Below, in pieces: positions 51,540 to 61,648 of a stretch of 64,000 nt of DNA. Source of the DNA: Agrypnia vestita (taxonomy: Eukaryota > Arthropoda > Insecta > Trichoptera > Phryganeidae). Position 1 is the stretch's first letter, and each line of letters begins with the position of its first letter. The notes under the pieces are model-generated. The model searched no databases. It saw only the letters and a list, made by a program, of their open reading frames with translations, and was not told the origin of the DNA. The stretch spans positions 62,001 to 126,000 of the forward strand of contig JADDOH010024896.1 of assembly GCA_016648135.1 (NCBI GenBank), given 5' to 3'. The translations under genes and the position numbers were made by a program.

Positions 51540-52115
51540 ACAAAGTGATTGTTTTAAATATTTTGGGGTTGAAATAGATGACAGAGTTTTATGGACGAAT
51601 CATATTCGAACCCTTTTAAAAAAAATTGGACCAACAGTTGGAGTGATGAAGAGAACTGACCGGTTTGATACAAAAACTAAAAATAATGTCTACAACGCTT
51701 TTGTTCTCCCTCTCACCTTAAATGATACTATTATCTGGCCTCAGGGCAGTTTACAAAACAGAAACAAGGCAGAACAAAACACTTAACTTAACAACAATTA
51801 ACTTAAATCGCTACACCAGAACCACTGACCTATAAAAAATATCGGTATGTTAAACATAGAAAATCTGATATATATCGAAAAGATAAAGGAGATTAAAAAA
51901 TAATACTAAATTATTCAAAACAAACATCAACTTATATCAGAATAGCGACATACACTCACGTAAAATTTAATTTAATCACGAAAGAATTTAATAAGTATAC
52001 AGTATACAGCTGTTGACTTGTATAATGGACTTTCTAGTGATAAAAGGAAAATAAATAATGTCCGACTCTTCAATAAATAATTGAAAAGACTTGTGTTGGA
52101 GAGGAGATAATTCAT
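51540..52115 (+). pseudogene. Heavily decayed LINE reverse-transcriptase C-terminal region
   Basis: The frame gives YFGVEIDDRVLWTNHIRTLL, KKIGPTVGVMKR, NNVYNAFVLPL, then many stops, with AVDLYNGLSS and VRLFNK near the end. The order F-G-V-x-I-D...W-x-x-H-I...KKI...G-x-x-x-R...YNAFxLP is that of the RT thumb region of CR1/L2-type LINEs. Stop density shows it is one of the oldest LINE pieces here. Confidence 0.6.
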
Positions 52116-52329
52116 AATATTGTTTATCAGTCTACGTGGTTATTCTATAATTAAAAGTTGTTTAAAATGTTTAAAAGTTTATTGTGAACAATTCCTCTGT
52201 ATTATAGTATGTTATATTACGTATAATATATTATTGATGGAATTGGCGTTTACATTGTAGAGAATTATAATGATAGATTATTAAAAATATTGAATTATAT
52301 TTACGTTATTATCCCTTGAATTTAAAAAA
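52116..52329. other. AT-rich spacer
   Basis: No signal. Confidence 0.3.
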
Positions 52330-52470
52330 ATTATTATATTTTTTCACTACTACCTAGTTTTGAGAAAATCAGAATTTTTCATCTTTGTTTTCTTAAAAGA
52401 AAAGTTTATTTTCACTTGTCGATAAGAAATTTTTATTTTCTCAAAACTAGAAGTGAAGAAATAAATTATT
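52330..52470. repeat. Imperfect inverted repeat
   Basis: cctagttttgagaaaat (52352) is mirrored by attttctcaaaactag (52435-52450), with ttcactact / agtgaag outside and aaaagaaaag-type pairs inside. Arms are about 60 bp with gaps. Confidence 0.65.
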
Positions 52471-53309
52471 TTTTTTACAAACTTAAGTAGGGATATTTTT
52501 AATAATCTATTATTGTAGTGTTATATGTCCTGTTACATCAGCATGCATTTGCTGCCTAAGATGGAAAATGCCTGCATTTTACTTGACATTTTTATTATAT
52601 TTGTAATTACTGATTTCTGTGTGTCTAAAATATGAATGTATTAAATTTTTTAAATATAAAATAAATTAATACACAGAGAAAAATGAAATTTTGGGCATAT
52701 TTTCCGCATCAAGTAGGGAAAATTAGGTGAATCTTATTGTTAGCATTATGTGACTGGCAACAACCAAATTAAATGGACACAGGACAATTTTAATATAATA
52801 ACTACCTATCAAAAATACACGTCAGTAGAGAAATGTATAATTTTAATTAGATTAAATTGATGAAATTGATGAAAATACATGAAAAGTATTGAGCATTGAA
52901 ATTTTCCTCTATAATATACTTCTCATTCGTCTGTATCTATGAGGCTACATTTTACTGAGTCGGGTAATTATTGTATCTGAAAGAGAGTCTGCTTTTTCTG
53001 AAATAGTCCATTGAGCAACAAGAGCCTTGAATAGATTTCCGCCCCTTCTTTTTCTTCATCCCCAACTTGTTCAATCCATTCATACTCAAATAATTACAAA
53101 AAATATTACTTTTCACGATTATCTCATTGTATGGAGTTCTGTTCATTCACAAAAATTTGTATTATAAATGGCTGTATTGTATTGCGTATATATTCATATA
53201 GACAATATTTTACTTGAAACTTTACCACGGACTTTCTGTAGTACTTACACTTGATATGGGTAACTTGTATATGACAAGGGATATTTTTTTAGAGTTATAG
53301 AACATTAAA
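52471..53309. other. AT-rich spacer
   Basis: No coding signal that I can support. Confidence 0.3.
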
Positions 53310-53795
53310 ATTCTGATGTACCAGGCATACGTCAAGAGTAGAATAGGATATTTGAAACCCTTCTGGGGAACCGGAAACAAAACTAACCTAAACAGACTCC
53401 AACGACAGCAAAACAAAATATTAAAAATGGTCTATGATCTGAAATACCGGAAACCAACTGAAACTGTATACCGTATAACACAACAATTTAACATCGAAAG
53501 CATTACAAAAATCGAAACACTTAAAATCATTCACAGACTAGCAATTGGTGAAATACAAGACGAAGACATAAAATTACACAAAATACACAAAATACACGAA
53601 AAACACCAACACAACACTAGAATGTCTCAAAACTATCACATAACACACGCCAAAACAAAAACAGGACAATCCCGACTAATTTGCAACGGACTAAAACTAT
53701 ACAATGACCTGCCACAACAGACTAAACAACTGACCACTGACAAATTCAAAACAGATGTGACAAAAATGCTAAAACTCGGCCAACTATAAAAAAAT
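53310..53795 (+). pseudogene. CR1/L2-type LINE reverse-transcriptase C-terminal fragment, intact frame
   Basis: The 157-residue frame reads MYQAYVKSRIGYLKPFWGTG, LQRQQNKILKMVYDLKYRKP, a histidine/lysine-rich stretch KIHEKHQHNTRMSQNYH, and LICNGLKLYNDLPQQTKQLT. The blocks Y-x-x-x-x-x-x-W-G-x-x, LQxxQNKxLKxxYxLxYRxPT, HNTRxS and GxxLYNxLP are the C-terminal end of LINE RTs. The last ~20 residues have no charge-rich zinc knuckle. The codons are A-rich, so the composition is strongly biased (many K, N, T). No stop occurs, so it may be young. Confidence 0.8.
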
Positions 53796-55208
53796 GAATT
53801 TGTATCTAAATTATATTATTATTATTATTCTCTTATATTGAATTACGTAACAATGTTATCCATAACCTCTTAGGTTTCCATTATATTTTAAATAAAAAAA
53901 ATAAAAATGAAATAAAAAAACGGATATCAGGATCTCGTAATTATTAATAATAAATATTTCAATCTTTTGACTACCAAATTGAATGTTATATATATTGAAA
54001 TTCACATAGGTACGTATGTACATAACGTGTAATATTACGTAAAAATTGCACATATTCATAACCGCCTTTGAAAAAGTTGGTACTCTCTTTCAAAACACGA
54101 ATTCTCTCGGATTCAAACTTGTCCGAAGCGAAGAATTCCCGCATATTTCCTCACAAAGGGCGATGCTGAAAATATAGGTAGACTGGCTTTCATTCTGAAA
54201 GCACTAACTTTCCGCCGATATTAATCGTATTCCTTTGTTGCGCCAGCGAACGACTTGAGAGCTTTTGGAATTCTCGATTTTTAAAAATGTGCATTACGGC
54301 TAGATAGCGCGTCTAATATACTAATAATACGATTTGTCTATAATCGCGCAGTGAAAAGGAGGTGGACTATTCGAATGTGTATACAGAAGACTGCCAGATT
54401 GAAATCTATTAGGCAATTTTTCGTCGCGGAACGCCGCTACGTTTCTTTCCATATAATTCGCGCTTATCAAATACACTACGCGGACGATCAGTAGATCAAG
54501 TTGCTTTGCCGAATTGACGTGACGGAAAATACGCGGTGAATCATTCGCTTAGTGTGGCGCCGGCCATACACCAGATAATGTTTGTCAATTGGTCGAAGCT
54601 ATCCTGTGATTACACGTGTTAACCATGAAATTTCAACAGAGTAAATTAGGTCTTAAAATGCCAGCAGACATCAGTAAACCTAGTTCATACACAATCTCTT
54701 AGGAATTCAACTCATCAGATTTAAAAACTTTATCGTGAATCTTTAACTCAGCTACAATTTTAGCTTACTTTGTTTCAACTTATAACTACGATGCAGTCAA
54801 TATTAATTGGACAACGCAAACCCCACAATCGATGATTTTAATTCTCCATATAATAATGAAAAAGATGTCAGTCAATATATTTTAATTGAATCCGGAATAT
54901 AACTACTGCCGGTATTAATTAACGAAACCTCGATTTCATGTGGTGAATTATTGCAGCTTGACATTTTTGATCGTCTATCAATTAATTTTGGTGGAAGAGA
55001 TTTTTAACAGAAATTTAGTAAAGAAAATATTTCAATTTAATTACGAAAAACAAACTATTCATAAGCTTTCGATTTTAATAATTTTCCAGAAGACTACTCC
55101 TTCCATTTTTTTAATATTCAGGTCTATTGCTTAATTATTATATTGTCATTTGTTCTATATATTTTAGTTGAATAAATAAATGTTGCTTTTCATTAAAAAA
55201 CACTAATA
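53796..55208. other. Spacer, some GC-richer parts
   Basis: 54110-54620 contains scattered GC-rich words (cgccgcta, gtggcgccggccatac) and could include conserved non-coding DNA, but no ORF, TIR or tandem array is evident. The (TTA)n run at 53811-53825 follows the LINE and may be its tail. Confidence 0.3.
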
Positions 55209-55813
55209 TTAGGTCCTTACATATGAAATTGGCGTTTTGCCGTACTGGCAAATTTGATCTCAAATATCTTCTCTTTGGTTAGGAATTCCAAATCCAAATT
55301 TATACAGCTATTTACTCATGTATTTGTGTTTTGAAAATTATAATTTATTTGTTTTTTCCTCAATTGTTTTTTTCTTTGTTGTCTTTGTCAATTATTGTTT
55401 ACAAAATGAAAAACTTGAAATATCGCGTTATTTACGAGTACGAGTTCCACCGTGGCACCAGTGCTGCAGAAACGGCTCGAAGGATTAATGATGTGTATGG
55501 CGACGGTGCCGCAAAAGAAAACACAGTGCGTTTTTGGTTCCAACGTTTTCGTTCTGGAAATTTCGACCTGCAGAACAAGCCCCGTGGACGGCCGGAGACC
55601 AAAGTTGATAATGAAGAATTGAAGGCTATTGTGGAAGCGGATCCATCGCAAACCACATCCGAGTTAGCTGCAGGCTGCGGTGTTAGTGATAAAACTGTTT
55701 TAATTCACTTGAAGCAAATTGGTAAGGTGAAAAAGCTTGAAAGGTGGGTACCTCACGAATTGAGTGAAGCAAATCAACAAACGCGCGTTGACTGCTGCGT
55801 TGCATTACTCAAC
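55209..55813 (+). mobile_element. Mariner element copy C, 3'-truncated
   Basis: Left end TTAGGTCCTTACATATGAAA at 55209, preceded by TA. The sequence parallels copy B closely up to about 55813 (cattactcaacc), where it stops; the right half and the right terminal repeat are absent. The 5' leader differs from B by a short insertion just before the start codon. Confidence 0.92.
55406..55813 (+). pseudogene. Mariner transposase N-terminal half, copy C
   Basis: Open from MKNLKYRVIYEYEF (ATG 55406) through both helix-turn-helix units, GRPETKVDNEELKA, LIHLKQIGKVKKLERW and WVPHEL to DCCVALLN. It then leaves the homology and ends at a stop at 55847-55849 in unrelated sequence. Unlike copies A and B, this part has no frame break. 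It would encode a DNA-binding domain without the catalytic D,D34D domain. Confidence 0.9.
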
Positions 55814-56863
55814 CTTGCTCAACCGTGCTTCGGGTGGTATCAATGTTGACGGATAATTTTATGATGATTAAAACCATTGTTGGTCAGATGGCGTGGCGAT
55901 TTAAATGACATCAGCGTTTTTGCCTGTTTTATGTCTTCTCATAGGATAAAATAATAAAAGATAATTGTTTACTTAGAATTCGTTAGTATTCAGAATAAAT
56001 AATCATTAAATTATTCATTAAATTTTTACATACATATTACAGTTTTACAATCGTTTCAACTTTTTCACGTACCTATATTTGTTATATGAGAAAAATGTAA
56101 GATATTTCTTACTTTTATCGTGTATTTATAAATTTTTTATCCTGTATCTATTGCTTTTACTTTGCATTTAGTATTTTTATCGTATGTTTTGTGTTTATTT
56201 TTTAAGTACCTGTTTTTTACTTGCTTATATTTATTGCTTTTACTTTGTGTATATTTATTTTAATTATTCGCGTGTTTTTTTATCAATGCTAATTGCTATT
56301 ATATATTATTTTTGTGTACATGTTATTACAATGACGGGTTTATTGCCAATTGGTGATTTCTTCCAAGTAACCATTAGAGAAACAATTAAAATAGACTTCC
56401 AATGTACAGTGAAAAAACTAGCTCCGTGATCACGAGACGAGTTGGAGATGAATGGAGGAAAGAAAGGGTTAAACAAAGTTTTGGCTTTAATCTACTTTTA
56501 AAGATATTTATGCTACGTGATGATTTGATGTCTGCGCACAGTTGATTCCACAGCCTGGCCGACTGAATTCATAATTATGAGCTGAAGAAGGAATTCAGTA
56601 TTATGAATGGGGATGGATAGTGAAGTGCTGTCAGCTGAAAGAAATGGAAGGCCATGATTAGATAGAATGTTGAATTCAGATTTCAGGACTGAAGTGAGTA
56701 AATATTGTAAAAGACATTATAAAGTAGAGATAAAGAAAAAATGGCATTATCAGATTGTAGGCCATTGGAAAAGGTCGGAGAAAGGTAAGATTTGTAAATT
56801 CTTTGTATTTGTAATTTTATTTTAATTAAACACTATACGGGCCGAGTATAGTAAATAATTGAT
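55814..56863. other. Spacer, T-rich then mixed
   Basis: 56030-56330 is strongly T-rich (ttgcttttactttg repeated) and looks like a LINE 3' UTR such as 46690-46910, but no coding tail or poly-A marks it. 56430-56790 has mixed composition with no ORF recognised. Confidence 0.3.
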
Positions 56864-57200
56864 TTTAAATAGTACCTTTACATACATATAGAGGATGTAA
56901 CAGAGCTAATCTTCAATACTTTACAGGTAGATTCTTGCCTTGATTATGAGTCGAAAATTTTCAAGCAATCATGACCTTATATCGATAGTTAAGGAGATAT
57001 GCGACCACAAAGTTTGCATTAATTTTTAGGTTTTAAATAGTACCTTTATAAATACATACATATAGAGGATGTAACAGAGCTAGTCTACAATACTTTACAG
57101 GTAAATTCTTGCCTTGATTATGAGTCGAAAATGTTCAAGCAACCATGGCTTATATCAATAGTTAAGGAGATATGGGACATCAAAGTTTGCATTAATTTTC
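56864..57200 (+). repeat. Tandem duplication of a foldback left arm, ~169-bp period
   Basis: ttttaaatagtacctttaca at 56863 recurs with four extra bases at 57032, and atatagaggatgtaacagag at 56887 recurs at 57060. The duplicated unit carries gattctt/aattcttgccttgatta, gagtcgaaaa.tttcaagcaa and atagttaaggagatatg. Only the second unit is followed by the rest of the element. Confidence 0.8.
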
Positions 57201-57550
57201 AATATTTCTGACTTATTTTTGTGCAAAAAGTTGGACTACCGTGAGAGTAACTTATATCTTATATGAAAAATTCATTCCCTTTAATACAAGTACAATAAAA
57301 TTATAAAAACCTTCCAATTCCATTTGGAATTTTTCAGGATTTTTATTATTTTGTATAACTTTTATTGAAACGAATGAATTTTTCGTAATCGATATGAGTT
57401 ACTATAATGATACTCCACAAAATTAAAAAAAAAAAACTTTGATATTGCATAACTCGATAACTATTGACATTAGCTAATGGTTACTTGGACATTTTCTAAT
57501 CTAAGAATCTACCTGTAAAGTATTCTTGACTAGCTCTGTAACACACTGTA
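57061..57550. mobile_element. Foldback MITE, 57-kb copy
   Basis: Ends tatagaggatgtaacagagc and (inverted) tacagtgtgttacagagcta. Arms share cttgactagct / agctagtc, tacctgtaaagtatt / aatactttacaggta, and ataactattgacatta / tatcaatagttaag. No ORF. The arms carry the 'gacatcaaagtttgcatt' block found in the other members. Confidence 0.75.
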
Positions 57551-58147
57551 TTTTATAAATAATTGTGTAAAAATTCCATTTTGTTGTGTTTACAGAACTA
57601 TAAATTTTAGGGGTTGCGTTACAAACGTATTACGTTGGAAGCCATTCATTTTCCATTTAAATGCGTACATGCGGCGAATCATATTGGGAAATCTGCTTCC
57701 TCGTGAAGTGCGAGTTAACTCTGTCTGGTGCTGGACGCCGTCCAAATCCAGTTACTTGTTTGCGAGCACTTGTAATTCCGTTAAAGCAAAGTTCTGCTGG
57801 GGGCACCGGTGACCCCCTTCGCTCCTGCGGTGACCTAGTTCGGCGCGCCGCGGGTTGAGAAGCCGTGGCAAGGTGGGTGCCACTAACACTTTTCGTACTT
57901 AAAATAATTCATTGGAAACATTTTGGTAAAACCAATAGGTTTTCAAACAAATGTATTGGAACCATAGACATACTATACATATACACCTACTTTATTATTA
58001 TTGATCTACTTTCATTCTTAGATTATACTTTCTTTAATTGTCGTTTGTGATTTTTTTATTTATTTGATTAATAATATATATATATATGTTAGTTCTCACT
58101 ACTTTGGGGGTAACCCGCGTCAAATTCTGGTCGTCAGGACCAGTAGT
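57551..58147. other. Spacer with GC-rich block
   Basis: 57700-57880 is GC-rich (gctgggggcaccggtgaccc, cggcgcgccgcgggttgaga) and has an open plus frame 57661-57858 that I cannot assign. (AT)n at 58073-58087. Confidence 0.35.
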
Positions 58148-58195
58148 CTGCCGACGTTTCGAACAGATCTCACTGTTCATCTTCAGGGCGCCTTG
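58148..58195 (-). ncRNA. Hammerhead-like motif, well-formed core
   Basis: Minus strand: CTGAAGA (58186-58180), stem gaacag-tgagat-ctgttc with six pairs, GAAA (58160-58157), CGTC with C as the cleavage-site base, then GGC that pairs with the GCC just before CTGAAGA (helix I). All invariant core bases are present and helix III is minimal, as in the right-arm motif at 37404. No Penelope coding sequence lies nearby, so it would be a solo terminal repeat. Confidence 0.6.
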
Positions 58196-58359
58196 TCGAT
58201 GAGCTGCTTCTCCAAAAAGTGTACAACCGTTTAGGTCCGGAGCTCATCGTCAAGTGAAAGTTTGAAAAATTCTGCGTCAGGTGTTTGTGGAGGAGTGGGT
58301 TTTTCCAGCGACGCCGTTAATGAGTTTTGCTCGGCTTCTAGTAATCCGTATATTTACTT

Positions 58360-58360
<1 letters not shown>

Positions 58361-58391
<31 letters not shown>
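58361..58391 (+). repeat. (AT)n microsatellite
   Basis: Uninterrupted at dinucleotides, followed by a T-rich run at 58395-58404. Confidence 0.95.
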
Positions 58392-58393
<2 letters not shown>

Positions 58394-58404
58394 TTTTTTT
58401 TTTC

Positions 58405-58837
58405 TACAATCATACATAAATGTTTACAAATCGATATTTACCAAAAAGAATTATATTCTTGTGTGTGGTGAGGGATAACCACTTACAATCATAGGTATAG
58501 GTAGTGTAATCTAATTATATAACAATTGAAAGGAAAGAAAAGAAAATCTAATACATCAAATCTTAGTTAATAATACAGTATATAGAATAAGCAGTCAAGT
58601 AAACAATGATATAAATAATAAGCAGTCGAGAACTCAATCACAAAGTCAATTCTATAATAATGGGAACCCATTCGAGTTCACTGGGGGAATATGCACACAG
58701 GGCAGGATAATATTACATAAATATCATATGAGAATAACTGCCAAAGAACAGGTTTTTACCTAGTGTGACAGTTATTAGTAACTTGTATTAACAAATGTAA
58801 ATAAACAATAAAATAAATCAATATATTTATATATATA
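58405..58837. other. AT-rich spacer
   Basis: gcagtc(a/g)ag occurs twice near 58590 and 58622. Nothing else. Confidence 0.3.
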
Positions 58838-59330
58838 TATATAAAGAAACCCGTGTTTCCCTACCCCCCAAGTTTTCTCCACAACCAACCACAACCACCC
58901 ACCGATGGTTATGGTGGTGGATAGCCCTTGGTATCACATCGAAAATATGCGAGTTTGGTGGGGGTGGCTGTGCGTGGGTGGGAGTGGGTGACGAAAATGT
59001 GCTTTCTAGCACATTGTTTTGTTATGGGAAGGCCGCAAATGCTTCAGATTGTTTCAAAATAGGCGCGCTGACTGTGTCGGTGAGTCTAGAAGGTTCCAGA
59101 AAAACCTGCTCTAGAAAGTTCTAGAAGGAGAAGGTTCTAGAAAATTCCCGAAAGTTCTGTAAGGTTCTAAACTGAGTGGCGGAATGTGTCGGTGTGTCTA
59201 GAAGGTTTCTGTACATTCGAATTTCTTGAAGGTTCTGGAAGGAGAATGTTCTAGAAGGTTCGCGAAAGTTCTATGACGATCCAATTTTAAAAATCTACGC
59301 GTGCGAAGCCGTGCTATCACAGCTAGTAAA
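58838..59330 (-). mobile_element. Dispersed repeat with heat-shock-element arrays, copy 2
   Basis: Inverse copy of 43514-44005, from aaagaaacccgtgtttcc to acagctagta. From 59085 to 59275 it contains several strictly alternating GAA/TTC arrays: TTCtaGAAaaTTCccGAAagTTC (59133-59155), TTCttGAAggTTCtgGAA (59223-59240) and TTCtaGAAggTTCgcGAAagTTC (59249-59271). Each unit is 5 bp and in phase, which is the definition of a heat-shock element (three or more nGAAn in alternating orientation). It has no recognisable ORF. Confidence 0.75.
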
Positions 59331-59607
59331 TAAATAAAATACTAGTCACTAAAAAACAAATCTGAGACATCTAGTTTTTGCTGTCTTCTATTACATACTA
59401 AATGTATCAGTCAGAAAGAGATAGAAATTATTTTCATAACCATATATAAAAAAGGGCAATAAATCATAATTTTTAAGAACGAATGCATATAAAGTTGTAG
59501 TGAATTGCGATATGTAATCTATGGTATTTTCTCTTTCTTTCTTATAGCGCAACGTACGTGTAAAAGAGATACAAATATACACAGGGTTGTGTATTGTATT
59601 AATATTT
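59331..59607. other. AT-rich spacer
   Basis: Nothing recognised. Confidence 0.3.
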
Positions 59608-59705
59608 TATATATATATATAGATATATATAGATAGATATAGTATATATATATATAATATAAACATTATAAACATAACAAATATATATATATATATATAT
59701 ATATC
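59608..59705 (+). repeat. (AT)n / (ATAG)n microsatellite region
   Basis: Two at-runs (about 59608-59660 and 59678-59704) with agat interruptions. Confidence 0.9.
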
Positions 59706-60029
59706 GCGCAAACATTTATACATTCTGGACACCCCTAGACCAACTCCCGCAATGTGCGTCAATGTTCACAGTAATTCATGTGGTCGTTCTGTGTAGCAGA
59801 TATATTGGTTTGTAACTAGCCTATATTTATAGTACGTCTATGATAAACCCTTTCATGACTGATGGCTGATACGCCTTACAGAACCCGTTTTTATCCATCT
59901 TAGTACTCGTACAAGGGATGAAAAATAGGTTTCGTTTATTTAATTAGCGACCAAAACATTCAATTTAGAATAGATATTGATTCTTGATTTGTTTACGTAT
60001 GCCATGATACATACAGGTATGTGTAGTGA
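59706..60029. other. Spacer, nothing recognised
   Basis: No structure noted. Confidence 0.3.
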
Positions 60030-60595
60030 CAGGGGCGTGCCATGAGCATAAGAGAGAAGTAAGACTTTTTCCTAAGCATATATTTTGAAAAGAAACCGAA
60101 ATAATATATTATAGGGCTTTTCGTGGAAACCAATTTTGCAACTAAGTCGACGAAAAAAACTCAAGCAAATTCGTTTCCTACGAACGCTGCATTAACGGTA
60201 AGAGTTATATGAATGCTTTTTATACAAAAGTTGTAGAACTCAAAAATACCTATATTAAAGTCTGGCACAACATATATTTTTGTTAAGGTTATTTCAGAAA
60301 TTGATAAAATTTTAATAAAATATACATTTGAAATTAGTTTTAATCTGTCAAGGGTAATTTAAGTAGGTAATGTTAAAGTCTTATCAAAATAAATTTGCTT
60401 ATCGACAAAAGGAAAATTTTATGTAGATTAAAATTGCCTTTTTCACAACATTGTTTGGACTAAATTGATTTTTCACTGAAACTCGTATAGTCTCAAACTG
60501 AATTTCACGCAGGCGAAGCTGCGTTTTTAAGTAAAATTAGTGTTTAAATAAAATTCATGTTTCTTGTCCTCACTGCACGCCCTTGGGTACTGATT
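60030..60595. mobile_element. hAT-like MITE, longer copy
   Basis: Left end CAGGGGCGTGCCATGAGCAT, right end inverted CAAGGGCGTGCAGTGAGGAC. The flanking octamers TGTAGTGA (60022-60029) and GGTACTGA (60596-60603) agree at 6 of 8. It shares the subterminal block gactttttcctaagcatata with the copy at 29441-29659. The interior is AT-rich without a transposase ORF. Confidence 0.65.
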
Positions 60596-61100
60596 GAACA
60601 TCCAAAAGGTTTGAAAAAAGGACATAACATGCGACGTTTTTAGCAAATCCTGGCAACCCATCAACATCGAGCAAGGGCAAGGAGAAACTGGACTCGAACC
60701 TCAATGGAGAAGTTTCATTGTTTTGATAATATATATAGTACTGTAGCGGTACCTGTTCAACCCTGTGCCATGTACCTATCGCCCGACCCAGAGTTTTGTT
60801 TATATTAACATAATAAAAATCTCCGCGATATAAACAAAAGGGTCGAGCTAGGGACTTGGCGACACCACACCAGTTGGGCTTTTGCCGTAAGATCGGGCAG
60901 ACTTCCGCGCGTCATCTATTTCTTTGTTCGTCATTCAATATTACTTGTACACTTTAACTTGCTTCCGGGGCCCAACAGTACGTTGTAACTAAAATATAGA
61001 CTAAAACTAATAAATTGGTGAAAAAATTGTTTAAATATGTCAATAAATAAGAGGTAAAAAAATATTTTAAAAGTATTATAGCACTGAATGATTGACTTCC
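60596..61100. other. Spacer, nothing recognised
   Basis: gtttatattaacataataaaaatctccgcgatataaac (60797-60834) contains a gtttata / tataaac inverted pair. No gene. Confidence 0.3.
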
Positions 61101-61110
61101 AACTCGCCTG

Positions 61111-61171
61111 TGACGTCACGCGTCCGCATAGCCGGAGCCGCGATGTACACCGGGTACGAGAGATGACGTCA
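61111..61171. promoter_or_regulatory. Two CRE-like sites in a CpG-rich patch
   Basis: TGACGTCACGCG occurs at 61111-61122 and again at 61164-61175 within a locally GC-rich ~110-bp patch (61105-61200). TGACGTCA is the full cAMP-response/ATF palindrome. The pair, 53 bp apart, and the local composition suggest a promoter or enhancer, but no gene start is evident next to it. Confidence 0.4.
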
Positions 61172-61199
61172 CGCGACTCCACCGGACGGAACGCAAATT

Positions 61200-61434
61200 T
61201 AAAATTTTATAACTTTGTTATCATAATTTTACTTTCAGATTTTTGTTCAATTTTACCCAAATTTTCATTTCCATTCAATGAAAAAAATAATTAACTTCTC
61301 CATGGAGGGAATGAGAAACAAATAAGCCATAATCCAATAAACGTAATTTAGATAAACGTTTTTGTTACCAAAATGTTACTTTAAAGGTAGAACGGAGATT
61401 TTAGAATTGATTTTATTTTAATTATATTATTATA
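61200..61434. other. AT-rich spacer
   Basis: Nothing recognised. Confidence 0.3.
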
Positions 61435-61490
61435 TGTCTATTCTGAGAACACGATTACTGGATTTTGTCAACAGAGGGATAATCATTCTT
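61435..61490 (+). repeat. Copy of the 'TCTGAGAACACGATTACTGG' motif
   Basis: tctattctgagaacacgatt, then actggattttgtcaacagag and ggataat. Best preserved of three (see 20285-20335 and 41367-41401). Confidence 0.6.
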
Positions 61491-61545
61491 CTTCTTCGAT
61501 GGCTCCACGCTCATATTTAGACTTGGGCTCCATCAGTCGCCTGAT

Positions 61546-61648
61546 GGCACTTCAAGGATGTGTTGTGTACCGATATCCACCGAAAACAAGTCATCAAGGA
61601 CAAAGCTGGTGGCATCAGTGGATACATCGAACACATTCTTGAAGTGCC
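61546..61648. repeat. Inverted repeat, ~40-bp arms
   Basis: ggcacttcaaggatgtgttg...gatatccacc is mirrored by ggtggcatcagtggatacat...cattcttgaagtgcc. A (TTC)n run at 61489-61499 precedes it. It is GC-richer than its surroundings and has no recognised protein. Confidence 0.65.
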
